A DNA stretch of 64,000 bases from CAVQCX01 sp963711095 (GCA_963711095.1 CAVQCX010000030.1:186001-250000), one strand, 5' to 3'; positions 42,989 to 52,276 are shown, numbered from the stretch's first letter. Translations and numbers: made by a program. The notes: generated by a model from the letters alone, not told the origin.

Positions 42989-43414
42989 TGCGCTTCGGGA
43001 GCGTTGAGAGCTATGAGCCCGGAAACGACAGTTGACCGCTTCGAGTAGCGACCAAGTGACCGGTGGGACCTTGGTTAAGGACAAACCTGGTGCTTACCCA
43101 TTGGGGGATGGCCGGTACGAACGCCAGGGCGCGCGCCGTCTGGCTGCGTTATAATTCGTTGAAAAGAACGCTGGGAGCGTTTTTTCGCGTGAGCCTCCAG
43201 GACGGAGGCGAGTGGCCAAAGTGCGCAGCCCGCGCTCGTTCGAGGCTCCCGCTCCGAAATTCCTCGTCACGACCCGCCCCGAGCTGGCCCCGGGGCGTCC
43301 GCATGCCCGCGATCTGATAGCCGCCCAGGAGGACCCGGTGAGACCCCAGAAGCGCGCCGCGCAACTGGTACGGGGCCGGCCGGACGTCGTGCGGCCAGGC
43401 GGGGTCGGACCACG
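42989..43414. other. Spacer ending in REP-like DNA
   Basis: No gene supported. The right end (43384-43414) is the reverse complement of the REP-like GTGGTCCGACCCCGCCTGGC that follows RAYT tails. Confidence 0.4.
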
Positions 43415-43500
43415 CTAACCGTATGATTCGTAATCGAATTCGTCCCAGAAATATTCATCATTGGCTCTTAGATTGCCCATTTCGCCATCAGAATTGGCAC
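43415..43500 (-). pseudogene. RAYT transposase C-terminal tail
   Basis: The minus strand gives ANSDGEMGNLRANDEYFWDE then FDYESYG and a stop, nearly identical to the end of the fragment at 13841 (NFDGEMGNLRANNEYFWDEF). The same REP-like sequence follows. Nothing upstream belongs to the gene. Confidence 0.7.
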
Positions 43501-43609
43501 GGTAATCGGCTTCCGGCCCTTCTTCGCCTCGAATAGCACTGAGGGCGGGTGTCGCACGCCTGTCAAATTTGACCCCCATACGATGGTGTCCTATTAGGGC
43601 CCGAGTAGG

Positions 43610-43800
43610 GCCCGAGCTTCGAGAACGACCCTGCCCAGTCCCGCAAACCCCTCCAGGGCCCCGGCGAGCTCACCGGGGGGAATCCGTACGCATAGCGCGA
43701 TACCCACTCGGTGGCGAGGACGGCGGTCTTGCCGACGTGGACGTCATTGTCCCGGAACAGCCTGTGGAGAAAGATGGATGCCCGCTTCTTTCGGCTATTC
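43610..43800 (-). pseudogene. Unidentified broken coding fragment
   Basis: The minus strand reads RASIFLHRLFRDNDVHVGKT then AVLATEWVSRYAYGFPP and, after a frame change, GELAGALEGFAGLGRVVLEA up to a stop. The composition looks like a real protein, but I know no family and see no start. Confidence 0.3.
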
Positions 43801-43811
43801 GGCCTATATTG

Positions 43812-43900
43812 TGTATGGCGGCTGGGGTCATGGCGGCTGGGGTCAGGCCTTGTGTTTTGCCTGTGATGGCTGGTGTCAGGCCTTGCGTTTTGCCTGAGCC
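43812..43900. repeat. Short tandem repeats of two kinds
   Basis: ATGGCGGCTGGGGTC occurs twice in tandem, and GTCAGGCCTTGYGTTTTGCC occurs twice 32 bases apart. A relative of the second word, inverted, lies at about 51371-51394 (GGCAAAACGCAGGACCCGGC). They resemble REP units beside Y1-transposase remnants. Confidence 0.65.
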
Positions 43901-44055
43901 ATTCGATCCCCCGGGCCGACGGGGCAAAAGGCAAAACCCGACCCCATTCCTTCCATGATGCCTTGCGTCGGTAGGCCGGGGCCTTCGCGGTAGAAATGTA
44001 CTGCGCGCTCCAGATTGTCGACGGCGAGGGTAATGACTGTGCCGCGTGGTTTCAT
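43876..44055 (-). pseudogene. Truncated VOC (glyoxalase-fold) gene
   Basis: It starts MKPRGTVITLAVDNLERAVH followed by FYREGPGLPTQGIM, the first beta-alpha unit of a VOC-superfamily protein. After about 40 residues the frame shifts to an unrelated end (CPVGPGDRMAQAKRKA). The metal ligands of the second half are missing. It abuts the transposase fragment. Confidence 0.65.
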
Positions 44056-44339
44056 GAAGTGGCTTCTTCCCTCGATAAGGGCATAAGGGGTCGGTTGATT
44101 GAGGCCCAACGTTTCCGGGGAGCCACTTGGGTATGTTCCGGCGTCAGCAGCAGGTGTACAGGGTTGGTCGTCAACGCGTAGGCGTGAAGCGCACATTGCT
44201 CATTCTTCAACGCTTCACCCAACCAGGGGAGGCACGCTTGATGATCTTCTTCACCAAAGAAGCCCGGTTGGAGGTTGTGCCCGCGTTGCACGATGTTCAG
44301 CGGTACGCCATCAAGATGAATGCGGGGGCGGCGCGGCAT
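44052..44339 (-). pseudogene. 5' fragment of a Y1/REP-associated transposase with damaged HUH motif
   Basis: MPRRPRIHLDGVPLNIVQRG then HNLQPGFFGEEDHQACLPWL, KNEQCALHAYALTTNPVHLL is the N-terminal half of a Y1 transposase. The HUH motif, normally NHVHLL, is NPVHLL, so a metal-binding His is lost. The catalytic Tyr region is absent, and the end runs into the VOC fragment. The upstream GACAAGGGCCGGGGTCGAAA is typical of these elements. Confidence 0.75.
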
Positions 44340-45109
44340 TGGACTGTCATAGCAAAAATTTCGACCCCGGCCCTTGTCATAGCCCCACTGACGGTCAAGG
44401 TATCTCCCTGAACCGTGCAAAGGGGCTCGGGGCGCTTGGCGGGTCTGCCAGAGGCGCAAATCGGACACAGAGCCGGCCAAATGCGGTTGATGCGTCGCTT
44501 GCAGACAGATCGAGCCTTACGTGAAAACCGACACAGTGCGGGGCGTATATGAGCCAGCATCCAAATTTTCGCTGTAGCGGGAAGGCAATATGAGGAAAAG
44601 CCAAGGTCAGAACCGGACCCAGGAGACCCGAGCGTTCGGGATCGTATGGGGGCTTGCGGAAACGTGATGCACGGCCTGATGACCATTTGCCATGAAGCCG
44701 GAAGCGGTGGACAAATCGGAGGTCATTGACCTAACAATGCGCGCGTCGTACTTTTACCGGACATTCCAAAACAGACCTTGAATATCCGAAGCTGCAGGCG
44801 GCACGTCGGCACAAGGGTCGTCATCGGGGAGTGGGGGACCAGCGGCCGCATTCGAGCATGCAATAGCTTATCTCATACTCGTCCCCGGGAGAGGAGACTG
44901 GCCACGGACGCTTGGAGGCGCCCTGGGATCTGGCCTGACGGACGATGCGCTTGCGGCGGCGCAACGCGCTCGAGGCTTCCCAAAGCGAAGCCACTTCCTA
45001 TACTTTAAGCGTTGTGCCGGAAAGGTGACGTGCGCTCAGACCCGGTACGGGGCATTCCGGCGGACTTGGAAGAGATATTCCGGCTTAACGAATCCCAACC
45101 TGAAGGAGA
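44340..45109. other. Spacer with transposase leader DNA, otherwise unrecognised
   Basis: The first 80 bases belong to the transposase element upstream region. No gene is supported in the rest; the last 100 bases must hold the cupin promoter, without clear boxes. Confidence 0.4.
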
Positions 45110-45514
45110 ATGATGATGGCGGTTGGAGTATGCATTACAAATACCGATGATGTACAACCCGTGCCCTATCATTGGGGAGCCATCAAATGGGTCCTGAATA
45201 ATGAGCTGGCGCCGGAGTGCCACCAGAGCGTGGGGGTTGCTTCGGTCCTTCCCAAAGGCTGGAACCCCGAGCATTCTCACGACCGGGCTGACGAAACCAT
45301 CTACATGCTGGAAGGGGTCTTGGATTGCCAGATTGACGGAGGAGATTGGTGCCAGATCAGGCCGGGTCAGACGATGTTCATCCCGAGAGGACTGAAGCAC
45401 AGCGTCCGGAACACGGGATGGGAGCCGGTGCTGTACGTTGCCTTTTTTACTCATTCGTTTCGTGATACCCATTTTACGGACCCAGAGGCAGACAAGCGCG
45501 CGGATCTGTACTAA
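45110..45514 (+). CDS. Small cupin-domain protein
   Basis: 134 residues. GAAGGAG is followed by three consecutive ATG codons (45110, 45113, 45116); the third is best spaced. A single cupin barrel has motif 1 as WNPEHSHDRADETIYMLEGV (His, His, Glu metal ligands) and motif 2 as PRGLKHSVRNTG. Members bind metal and small ligands and may be sensors, isomerases or oxygenases. Alone in its orientation. Confidence 0.85.
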   Translation: MMMAVGVCITNTDDVQPVPYHWGAIKWVLNNELAPECHQSVGVASVLPKGWNPEHSHDRADETIYMLEGVLDCQIDGGDWCQIRPGQTMFIPRGLKHSVRNTGWEPVLYVAFFTHSFRDTHFTDPEADKRADLY

Positions 45515-46002
45515 GGGGGCACCGGTGTCAGGCTCCCAACCGTGAGATCGGCGGGCAAAGCGGCAGGCCAGGCGGTCGCGAAGCAGAGTCCTTCGGCTGG
45601 GCGGTGCCCGGCGACAGCGCCCTGCAGCACCAGCGGCGCAAAGGTGCGGTTGTGGATGTCGCGCAGCGGCAGCCGTGCCCGACGAGCCGCCAGGCGCCCC
45701 GGCGCTGATCCACCATGAGAGTGCCGGGACGAAGCAGCAGGTCCGCGACCGCTGGGCCCCACCAACAGCGCTCAGTAGCCGGGGCGATTGAAGCGCTGCG
45801 CCCCGGGTGCCGGCGATGCCCAGGCACCATCTCCGGAGCTTGTGGCCACGGCGCGTGACTCGCGTTTTCGGAAACGGAGCGGCGCGGCTAGGGCAGGCGT
45901 CGGCGAGGCTGACCCTGGGTGGCGGGGTGTTCCGTAGGACCCTGCATTTCCGGTACGCTGCTGTCGGGGCTCGACCGGGGTCTTGCCAGTCAAGAGGCGA
46001 CA
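45515..46002. other. Spacer before the MFS gene
   Basis: No convincing gene. A minus-strand frame around 45530-45760 (LRDIHNRTFAPLVLQGAVAG) has some protein-like character but no start and no family. Confidence 0.35.
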
Positions 46003-47307
46003 ATGGGCAGCGACGGCTACGACCTGGAGCGGCGAGTGATTCGCAAGGTAGGGTGGCGGCTGCTCCCGTTCATGTTCCTGCTGTACATCGTTGCCTATCT
46101 CGACCGCATCAATGTTGGCTTCGCCGCGTTGCAGATGAACCAGGAGCTGGGATTCGACGCGGAGGTCTATGGTTTTGGGGCGGGCGTGTTCTTCGTCGGT
46201 TACTTCCTCTTCGAGATCCCCAGCAATCTGATCCTGGAGCGGGTCGGTCCGCGGCTCTGGATTGCGCGGATCATGCTGAGCTGGGGGCTGGTGGCGGGTG
46301 CCATGGCATTGGTCAAGACACCCACGGCTTTCTACCTGCTGCGCTTCCTGCTCGGCTTGGCGGAGGCGGGCTTCTTCCCCGGCATGATCCTTTACCTCAC
46401 CTACTGGTTTCCCGCCGCGCAGCGCGCTCGCGCGGTTGCTTGGTTCATGACCGCGACTGCCATCGCCGGGGTGATCGGCGGGCCGATCTCGGGAGCGCTG
46501 CTGGAGCTGCACGGCCTGGGGGGGCTGCGCGGCTGGCAGTGGCTATTCCTGCTGGAGGCTGCGCCGGCGGTCGTACTGGGGGTGGTGGTGTGGCAGCGGC
46601 TGATCGATCGGCCCGAGCACGCAGCCTGGCTGTTGCCGGAGGAGCGCGATTGGCTCGTGGGGCGACTGGCCGAGGAAAGCGCGGCGCGCGACCGGTTGGG
46701 CAGCTACTCGCTGCGCGAAGCGCTGTTGGCTCCGCGTGTGTGGCGCCTCGCGATGGTCTACCTCGCACTGGTGGTCGGCATTTACGGCGTCGGCATGTGG
46801 CTCCCGCAGGTGGTCAAGGATCTCCTCGGGGGCGCTACGGCGGGGGACTTCAAGGTCGGGATGGTTTCTGCAGTCCCTTACCTGGCAGCGGCGGTGGGGA
46901 TGGTGCTGGTCGGGCGCTACTCCGACCGTCACGACGCGGCCCGTCGGCTGCACGTTGCCGGCTCTCTGCTGGCAGGGGTGATCGGGCTCCTCGCCTGCGC
47001 CTGGCTGAAGGGACCGGTCGTCGTGCTCGCCGCTCTCGCTCTCGCCGCGGTCGGCATCTGGGGGGCGCTCGGTCCTTTCTGGTCGCTCTCCACCGGCTTT
47101 CTCAACGGCACGGCCGCCGCCGGGGGCATCGCCCTGATCAATTCGGTGGGCAATCTCGGGGGCTTTGCCGGCCCCTATCTTGTGGGGGTGTTGAAGCAAG
47201 CGAGCGGTGGCTACTCGCTCCCTTTTCTCGCGCTCGCCGGGCTGGTGCTGCTGGGGGCGGGGCTGGTGGCGGGGGTGCGCACGGGCGTTCATGCGCTTCG
47301 CCTTTGA
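46003..47307 (+). CDS. MFS transporter, anion:cation symporter (ACS) family
   Basis: 434 residues with twelve membrane helices. The ACS signature is clear: LLPFMFLLYIVAYLDRINVG at helix one, then FFVGYFLFEIPSNLILERVG, RFLLGLAEAGFFPGMILYLT and YWFPAAQRARAVAWFMTATA. The C-terminal half has NGTAAAGGIALINSVGNLGG. Members import organic anions such as tartrate, galactonate or hexuronates; the substrate here is unknown. Starts at ATG 46003 behind GAGGCG. Confidence 0.9.
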   Translation: MGSDGYDLERRVIRKVGWRLLPFMFLLYIVAYLDRINVGFAALQMNQELGFDAEVYGFGAGVFFVGYFLFEIPSNLILERVGPRLWIARIMLSWGLVAGAMALVKTPTAFYLLRFLLGLAEAGFFPGMILYLTYWFPAAQRARAVAWFMTATAIAGVIGGPISGALLELHGLGGLRGWQWLFLLEAAPAVVLGVVVWQRLIDRPEHAAWLLPEERDWLVGRLAEESAARDRLGSYSLREALLAPRVWRLAMVYLALVVGIYGVGMWLPQVVKDLLGGATAGDFKVGMVSAVPYLAAAVGMVLVGRYSDRHDAARRLHVAGSLLAGVIGLLACAWLKGPVVVLAALALAAVGIWGALGPFWSLSTGFLNGTAAAGGIALINSVGNLGGFAGPYLVGVLKQASGGYSLPFLALAGLVLLGAGLVAGVRTGVHALRL

Positions 47308-47402
47308 CTGCGGTGAACGCTACTACCTACTCCCAGGACCCCCGAGCGTACGACCCGCATGGGCGAGGTGCCACAGGACTCATGCGGTGCGTGGCGCATA
47401 CA

Positions 47403-47882
47403 ATGGGTGTCCTCCTAAATAACACCAAGACCGTCATCGTCGCACTCATCATCGCGGGTGCGGGGTATCACTTCTGGGATCGGCGCCAAGATGCGACCCG
47501 CGAACAGGCCATGCCGAACGGCGCTGATGTCAATGGCTTTATCGCGTTGCCTCCGGCCACCGGCGTCGACCCCGACACGGTGCTCATCCTCGCCGCTCCG
47601 AACTGCCCGAAGGCCGGCGCGCGCCGTGCGGCCGCGTTGGCTGAGGCACTCGGGGCGCGCGGCATCCCCCAGGTTCAGAGCGGCCAGATCAGTTTCAAAG
47701 CCTCCCCCGGGGATCTGCCCGACAGGCGCCGGCTCGACACGGTCATGAATGGACTCACCCCCATCGTAATCGTGCACGGGCGCGGAAAGGCCGGTCCGAC
47801 CCTCGGCGAGGTTATCGCCGAGTATCAAGAGCAAGGGGTGAGGGCGAGCTCACCCGAGGCCATCCGGCAAGGGTCCCCGTAG
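47403..47882 (+). CDS. Membrane-anchored hypothetical protein
   Basis: 159 residues. An N-terminal helix (TVIVALIIAGAGYHFW) anchors a soluble domain. VDPDTVLILAAPNCPKAGAR, a single Cys in NCPK, and NGLTPIVIVHGRGKAGPTLG give a faint thioredoxin-like look, but no CxxC is present. Start ATG 47403 is seven codons inside a longer frame. Family unknown. Confidence 0.55.
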   Translation: MGVLLNNTKTVIVALIIAGAGYHFWDRRQDATREQAMPNGADVNGFIALPPATGVDPDTVLILAAPNCPKAGARRAAALAEALGARGIPQVQSGQISFKASPGDLPDRRRLDTVMNGLTPIVIVHGRGKAGPTLGEVIAEYQEQGVRASSPEAIRQGSP

Positions 47883-48108
47883 TCGCCTGCAGCGGCCCAG
47901 GGCGTAGGCGGGGCCTTCAGACGAAGTCCTGAGCCGTTGGCAAACGACGCTCACGGGGGGGCGGCGAACGGCGATTCTCCACACGGGCGGGGGATTCCCC
48001 GTGTGCCACAGCGATTCGCGGGCGCAGGCGCCGCGCTTGACCGGATGGGGGTCGGTCCCGTAGAAGAAGGCGGGCAAGAGTGGCGAACGATAACGATAGG
48101 AGCTTGCA

Positions 48109-50056
48109 ATGCGTGAACGGACTCGAGCCACCCTCAAAGAGACCTTCGGCCATGATCGGTTCCGACCGGGTCAGGAGGCCGTGATAGAGCAGCTGCTGGC
48201 GGGGCGCTCGGCGGCGGCGGTTTTTCCGACCGGGGGCGGCAAATCCCTCTGCTACCAGCTGCCCGCCTTGCTGTTGCCCGGGGTTACCCTGGTCGTCTCT
48301 CCGCTCATCGCCCTGATGAAGGACCAGATCGACGCCCTGACCGCGCGAGGTGTCGCGGCGCGGCGACTGGACTCCACCCTGGACGCGCAGAGCTATCGCG
48401 AGGTGCTGACGCAGCTTCGCAACGGCGAGCTGCGATTGCTCTACGTCGCCCCCGAGCGGTTCAACAACGAGCGGTTCCGGGAGATGATCGCCCGGGTGCA
48501 TGTCTCCCTGTTCGCGGTCGACGAGGCCCATTGCATCTCCGAGTGGGGTCACAATTTTCGGCCCGATTATCTCAAGCTGGCGAGCTTCGCGAAGGTCATC
48601 GGGGCCGAGCGCGTCCTGGCGCTCACCGCCACCGCTACACCGCGGGTGCTCGAGGACATTTGCCGGGTCTTCGCTATTGCTCCGGAATGTGCGGTGCGCA
48701 CTGGCTTCTACCGGCCCAATCTGCACCTGGTGAGCACCCCGGTCACCGCCCAGGATCGGGACGCCGTGTTGCGTACGGCCCTCGAAGACCTCCCGCCCGG
48801 GCCCACCATCGTGTACGTGACCCTGCAGAAGACCGCGGAATCTCTGGCAGGGCGGCTCGCCGAGGCGGGCTGGCCCGCGCGCGCCTATCATGCCGGGCTC
48901 GAGGACGAGACAGCGCGCCGAGGTGCAGGAGTGGTTCATGGGCTCGGACCACGCCCTGGTGGTGGCCACCATCGCCTTCGGCATGGGCGTAGACAAGGCG
49001 AACATCCGCTATGTCTACCACTACAACCCGCCGAAGAGCCTGGAGAACTACGCCCAGGAGATCGGTCGCGCGGGGCGGGATGGCGAGCCGTCTGTCTGTC
49101 AACTGCTGTTCTGTCCCGACGATCTCAACGTGTTGGAGAACTTCATATACGGCGATACGCCCTCGGAAGAGGCTGTGGGCGGGCTGGTCCGGGACCTGTT
49201 CGGGCGGCAGCCGAGCTTCGACCTCGCGCTCTACGAGCTGTCCAGCCGCCACGACATACGCCCGCTGGTGCTGCGTACTCTGCTCACTTACCTGGAGCTG
49301 GATGGCCTGTTGGAGGCGGGAACGCCCTTTTATGAGGGCTACAAATTCAAGCCCCTGCGAAGCTCCAAGGAGATCCTCGAACGCTTCGAAGGGGAGCGTC
49401 GGGACTTCCTGCGGGGCCTGCTTGGCCAGGCCAGAAAGGGGCGCACCTGGCTGAGTGTCGACCCGGCGGCCGCGGCCGCCGCACTGGGCTGTCCGCGGGA
49501 GCGGATCGTACGCGCACTCGACTGGCTCGGCGAGCAGGGCATGCTGGAGGTCCAAGCCGCGGGTGTCCGGCACCGCTATCGGCGCCTGCGCCTGCCCGAT
49601 GACCTCGATCAGCTCGCCGCCGAGCTTTATCAGCGTTGTGTCGTGCGCGAGCAGGCCGAGCTGGGTCGGCTGCGCCAGGTGCAGGGGCTGGTCGCATCCA
49701 GGCAGTGTCACTCCGCCGCGCTCGCTGCCCACTTCGGAGAGACCCTCGAGGCGCCCTGCGGCCATTGCAGTGCCTGTCGGGGCGCGGACAGTCCTCCCGT
49801 CGAGCGCACCGCCCGGCCCATTCGTGCAGGCCTGGCCGACGAGCTGGCGCCGCTGCTGGCCCGCTACCCGGAGGTCTTGGCAACCCCCCTCGCCATTGCC
49901 CGCCTGCTGTGCGGCATTGGCTCTCCGAAGCTCAGCCGGGCCAAGCTCACGGGACACAAGTTGTTCGGTGTCCTGGGTGACCTGCCGTTCGGGCAGGTGA
50001 GGGGATGGGTCGAAAGTCAGCCTATCGCTCGTCCCGATGGCACCGCACCGGGGTGA
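48109..50056 (+). CDS. recQ: ATP-dependent DNA helicase RecQ (one apparent frameshift)
   Basis: A 648-residue 3'-5' helicase after removal of one extra base near 48912 (DETA..RR instead of the expected ETRAEVQEWFMGSD). Motifs: FRPGQEAVIEQLL, Walker A PTGGGKSLCYQLPALLLPG, DEAHCISEWGHNFRPDYLKL, the TATATPRV motif, then FGMGVDKANIRYVYHYN and QEIGRAGRDG. The RecQ-C zinc cluster is QCHSAALAAHFGETLEAPCG then HCSAC. The C-terminus is shorter than E. coli's at the HRDC region. It stands alone. Both halves are complete, so error is more likely than mutation. Confidence 0.92.
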
Positions 50057-50094
50057 TCCACGCGGCCTGGCTGCGGACCACGCTGGCTGTTTGG

Positions 50095-50150
50095 CTGACC
50101 GTCCACTTCGTTCCAGAAATGCTCGTGCTCGGGGGCCATGTTGGAGCTTG
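50095..50150 (-). pseudogene. RAYT-type C-terminal tail
   Basis: The minus strand reads SNMAPEHEHFWNEVDGQPNS, matching the xHFWNEVD/EYFWDEFD end of REP-associated transposases. The frame runs on into the recQ 3' end. Only about 15 codons resemble the enzyme. Confidence 0.45.
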
Positions 50151-50309
50151 GGGTCCGTAGTCGAACAGTCCCAAGTCCGACAGGCTCCTCGGCCGGCAGG
50201 TCGCGGGTCAAGGGGGTCATGCGGTGGCTGTTCTCGTAGATCCGGCGGCCGCGTCCCGGTTGCCGAGTCATGGATAGGGCTGAAGCGGCGGCTCCGAATA
50301 CTCAGATGT

Positions 50310-50335
50310 GAAGTACGTCAAAACTGACGTGCTTC
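50310..50335. repeat. Inverted repeat upstream of the RHH-Uma2 pair
   Basis: GAAGTACGTCA and TGACGTGCTTC flank AAAC (one mismatch). There is no T-run; a 3' hairpin or an operator is possible. It lies about 180 bases before the RHH gene. Confidence 0.5.
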
Positions 50336-50516
50336 TCGCCTGCATGTGCGGCGGCTGGCGGTGTAGTTGGGGGCGAGGGGGCAAAAGCACTGGACGGCCA
50401 CAATCTTGGCGGACGCCAGCTGGCGGGAGTCAAAGCACAACCTGCCTGTCCACCTCAGTGGTGATCTCCGGAATCATGCGCTAGCATCAAATTATCAGGT
50501 GCGCGTAACGGCGATC

Positions 50517-50711
50517 ATGAGAACAACCCTCGATATCGAAGACGACCTGCTGATAGTGGTGAAAGAGATGGCGCGGCGGGAGCACACGAGCGCGGGACGA
50601 ATCGTCTCTCGCTTGATGCGCCAAGCGCTTACCCAGTCGGGAGCATCCGGGGGCGAAGTCCATAGTTGGTACATCGTATCCCATGAGCCGATAATGAGTC
50701 GTGAGCCATAG
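50517..50711 (+). CDS. Ribbon-helix-helix antitoxin (VapB type)
   Basis: 64 residues. MRTTLDIEDDLLIVVKEMAR then REHTSAGRIVSRLMRQAL is the VapB-like ribbon-helix-helix DNA-binding domain with the SAGRIVSRL helix. The C-terminus (SWYIVSHEPIMSREP) is short. Instead of a PIN toxin, an Uma2-type gene starts 2 bases after the stop. Confidence 0.75.
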   Translation: MRTTLDIEDDLLIVVKEMARREHTSAGRIVSRLMRQALTQSGASGGEVHSWYIVSHEPIMSREP

Positions 50712-50713
50712 CG

Positions 50714-51289
50714 ATGGGTGAAGCGAACATGAGCGCCGTACTCGACCCACCCCGGCACCGGTTCAGCCGAGCCCAATACGAGCTCATGGTGGAATCCGGC
50801 ATCTTCGGCCCGGAGGACAGCCTGGAGCTGCTGGAAGGGGAGATCATCGACATGACGCCGCAGAAGAGCCGGCATGCAACCGCGGTGACATTGCTGACTG
50901 ATGCCCTCAAGCCCGTGTTCGCAACCGCCCACACGGTCAGGACCCAACTTCCCTTCAGCCTCGACGACGATTCCCAGCCCGAGCCGGACATCGCCGTCGT
51001 CCCCGGCGCTCCGCGAGACTATCGCGACGCCCACCCGACCCGGGCCGTGCTCATCGTCGAGGTCGCCGACACCACCCTTGCCTACGACCGCGGCCGCAAG
51101 CTCGCCGCCTACGCCCGGGCCGGCATCCCCGAATTCTGGATACTGGACCTCAACGGGGAGACCCTGGAGATATGCCGCCGACCCGAGCAGGGCGGTTATG
51201 CGCAGCGCCAAGTCCTGGCACGGGGTGAACGGGTGATTCCCGGCGCGGGCAACGGGACGGCGGTGGCAGTGGAAGAGCTCTTGCCCTGA
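50714..51289 (+). CDS. Uma2-family (DUF820) putative nuclease
   Basis: 191 residues of the PD-(D/E)XK-like Uma2 family: FSRAQYELMVESGIFGPEDS then LELLEGEIIDMTPQKSRHAT (the E-G-E-I), the SQPEPDIAVV catalytic block, LIVEVADTTLAYDRGRKLAA with its E-x-K-like element, and YARAGIPEFWILDLNGETLE. The family has a restriction endonuclease fold and is widespread in cyanobacteria; roles are unclear. It follows the RHH gene directly, as if replacing a toxin. Confidence 0.85.
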   Translation: MGEANMSAVLDPPRHRFSRAQYELMVESGIFGPEDSLELLEGEIIDMTPQKSRHATAVTLLTDALKPVFATAHTVRTQLPFSLDDDSQPEPDIAVVPGAPRDYRDAHPTRAVLIVEVADTTLAYDRGRKLAAYARAGIPEFWILDLNGETLEICRRPEQGGYAQRQVLARGERVIPGAGNGTAVAVEELLP

Positions 51290-51432
51290 TTTCGGAGCGG
51301 CTATAGGGACACCTGCCGTACGACCGGGAACGTCAGAGTGCGGGGTGCCCCGACAGTCTGGGGCCGCGAGGCAAAACGCAGGACCCGGCCCCGGAGCCCC
51401 TTTTCAACCTTCATCCTTTCCTCCCGCCATGC

Positions 51433-51457
51433 TAAACTCCTCTTACCAAGTAAGAGG
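51433..51457 (+). promoter_or_regulatory. Promoter/operator of the AbrB-PIN pair
   Basis: A perfect palindrome CCTCTTAC-CAA-GTAAGAGG (51439-51457) overlaps the start of transcription suggested by a TAAACT -10 box (51433-51438). It lies 10 bases before the antitoxin start and is a good candidate for autoregulation. Confidence 0.7.
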
Positions 51458-51467
51458 CGGGCGGGAT

Positions 51468-51728
51468 ATGCCAATCGTAACGGTTTCCGACAAGGGACAG
51501 GTGGTTATTCCAGTGGAGATCCGCCGACGGTTGGGGATAGTTCCGGGCTGCCAACTCGACTTTTCGCTAGAGGGCAATACCATCCGCGCCGAGGTGCGTC
51601 GCCAGGTGATACCCTCCAAGCCCGAAGACGGCTACGGCATGTTGGTCTGCAAGCGGTCGGGGGCGCGGCGGTTGTCCGACTTCGACGTGGCCCAGGCGAT
51701 GCGGGACACAGGCGATGATTGCCCTTGA
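51468..51728 (+). CDS. AbrB/SpoVT (MazE-like) antitoxin
   Basis: 86 residues. The swapped-hairpin domain MPIVTVSDKGQVVIPVEIRR then RLGIVPGCQLDFSLEGNTIR is typical of AbrB-type antitoxins. The C-terminal part (KPEDGYGMLVCKRSGARRLS then DFDVAQAMRD) would bind the toxin. The start follows GGCGGGAT. It overlaps the PIN gene by 14 bases. Confidence 0.88.
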   Translation: MPIVTVSDKGQVVIPVEIRRRLGIVPGCQLDFSLEGNTIRAEVRRQVIPSKPEDGYGMLVCKRSGARRLSDFDVAQAMRDTGDDCP

Positions 51729-52134
51729 CACCAACATCCTCGCCCGCTTTTACGTGGACGACGCTAACGATCCCGAGGCCTGCCAACAGCGCCCCATCGC
51801 CCGCCGTTTGCTCACCGAGTCGCCCCGGCTCTTCGTGCCCCTGACTGTCGTCCTCGAGCTTGAGTGGGTGCTGCGGGCCTTCTATCAGTTCGGCGCCGAA
51901 GACTTTGTCAAGGTCATCCGCCACTTGATTGGACTGCCGAACGTCGCAGTCGAGGACTGGCCCCGTGTTTCCGACGCCCTGGAGCTCCATGCTCAGGGAC
52001 TGGACTTTGCCGATGCCCTTCATCTGCTCGCCAGTGCACACTGCCTGGAGCTTGCTACCTTCGATGACCGGCGCTTCGCTCGTAGGGCCAATCGGTTGGG
52101 GGTGCAGCCCACCGTGAATGTCCCAATCGCGTAG
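51715..52134 (+). CDS. vapC: PIN-domain toxin (VapC type)
   Basis: 139 residues. A PIN ribonuclease with the four acidic positions: Asp5 (MIALDTNILARFY), Glu in LELEWVLRAFYQ, Asp in GLDFADALHLLASA and Asp in TFDDRRFARRA. VapC toxins cut tRNA or rRNA. The overlap with the AbrB antitoxin means both are made from one message. The N-terminal half is slightly long for the family. Confidence 0.9.
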   Translation: MIALDTNILARFYVDDANDPEACQQRPIARRLLTESPRLFVPLTVVLELEWVLRAFYQFGAEDFVKVIRHLIGLPNVAVEDWPRVSDALELHAQGLDFADALHLLASAHCLELATFDDRRFARRANRLGVQPTVNVPIA

Positions 52135-52230
52135 AAGGGGCCCAAGGGTTATACCGACGGGCTATAGAGCCTACGCATAAGTACAGTTCCACTCGCCTGA
52201 GGGATCGAAAAAACGGGCAGCGAACGGGCA

Positions 52231-52276
52231 GGGTCAGTTCTCGCATTATAGCACGCTATAATGCGAGAACTGACCC
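52231..52276. repeat. Perfect palindrome with 22-bp arms
   Basis: GGGTCAGTTCTCGCATTATA + GC is followed by AC and then by its exact reverse complement. Each arm contains TATAAT or ATTATA, so both strands carry a -10-like box near the centre. It lies about 97 bases after the PIN toxin and has no T-run. A transposon end, REP-like unit or regulator site are possible. Confidence 0.9.

Noticed and set aside
45807..47402. A long plus-strand frame overlapping the MFS transporter
   Set aside because: It is a GC shadow, low in hydrophobic pattern. The MFS frame has all twelve helices and family motifs.
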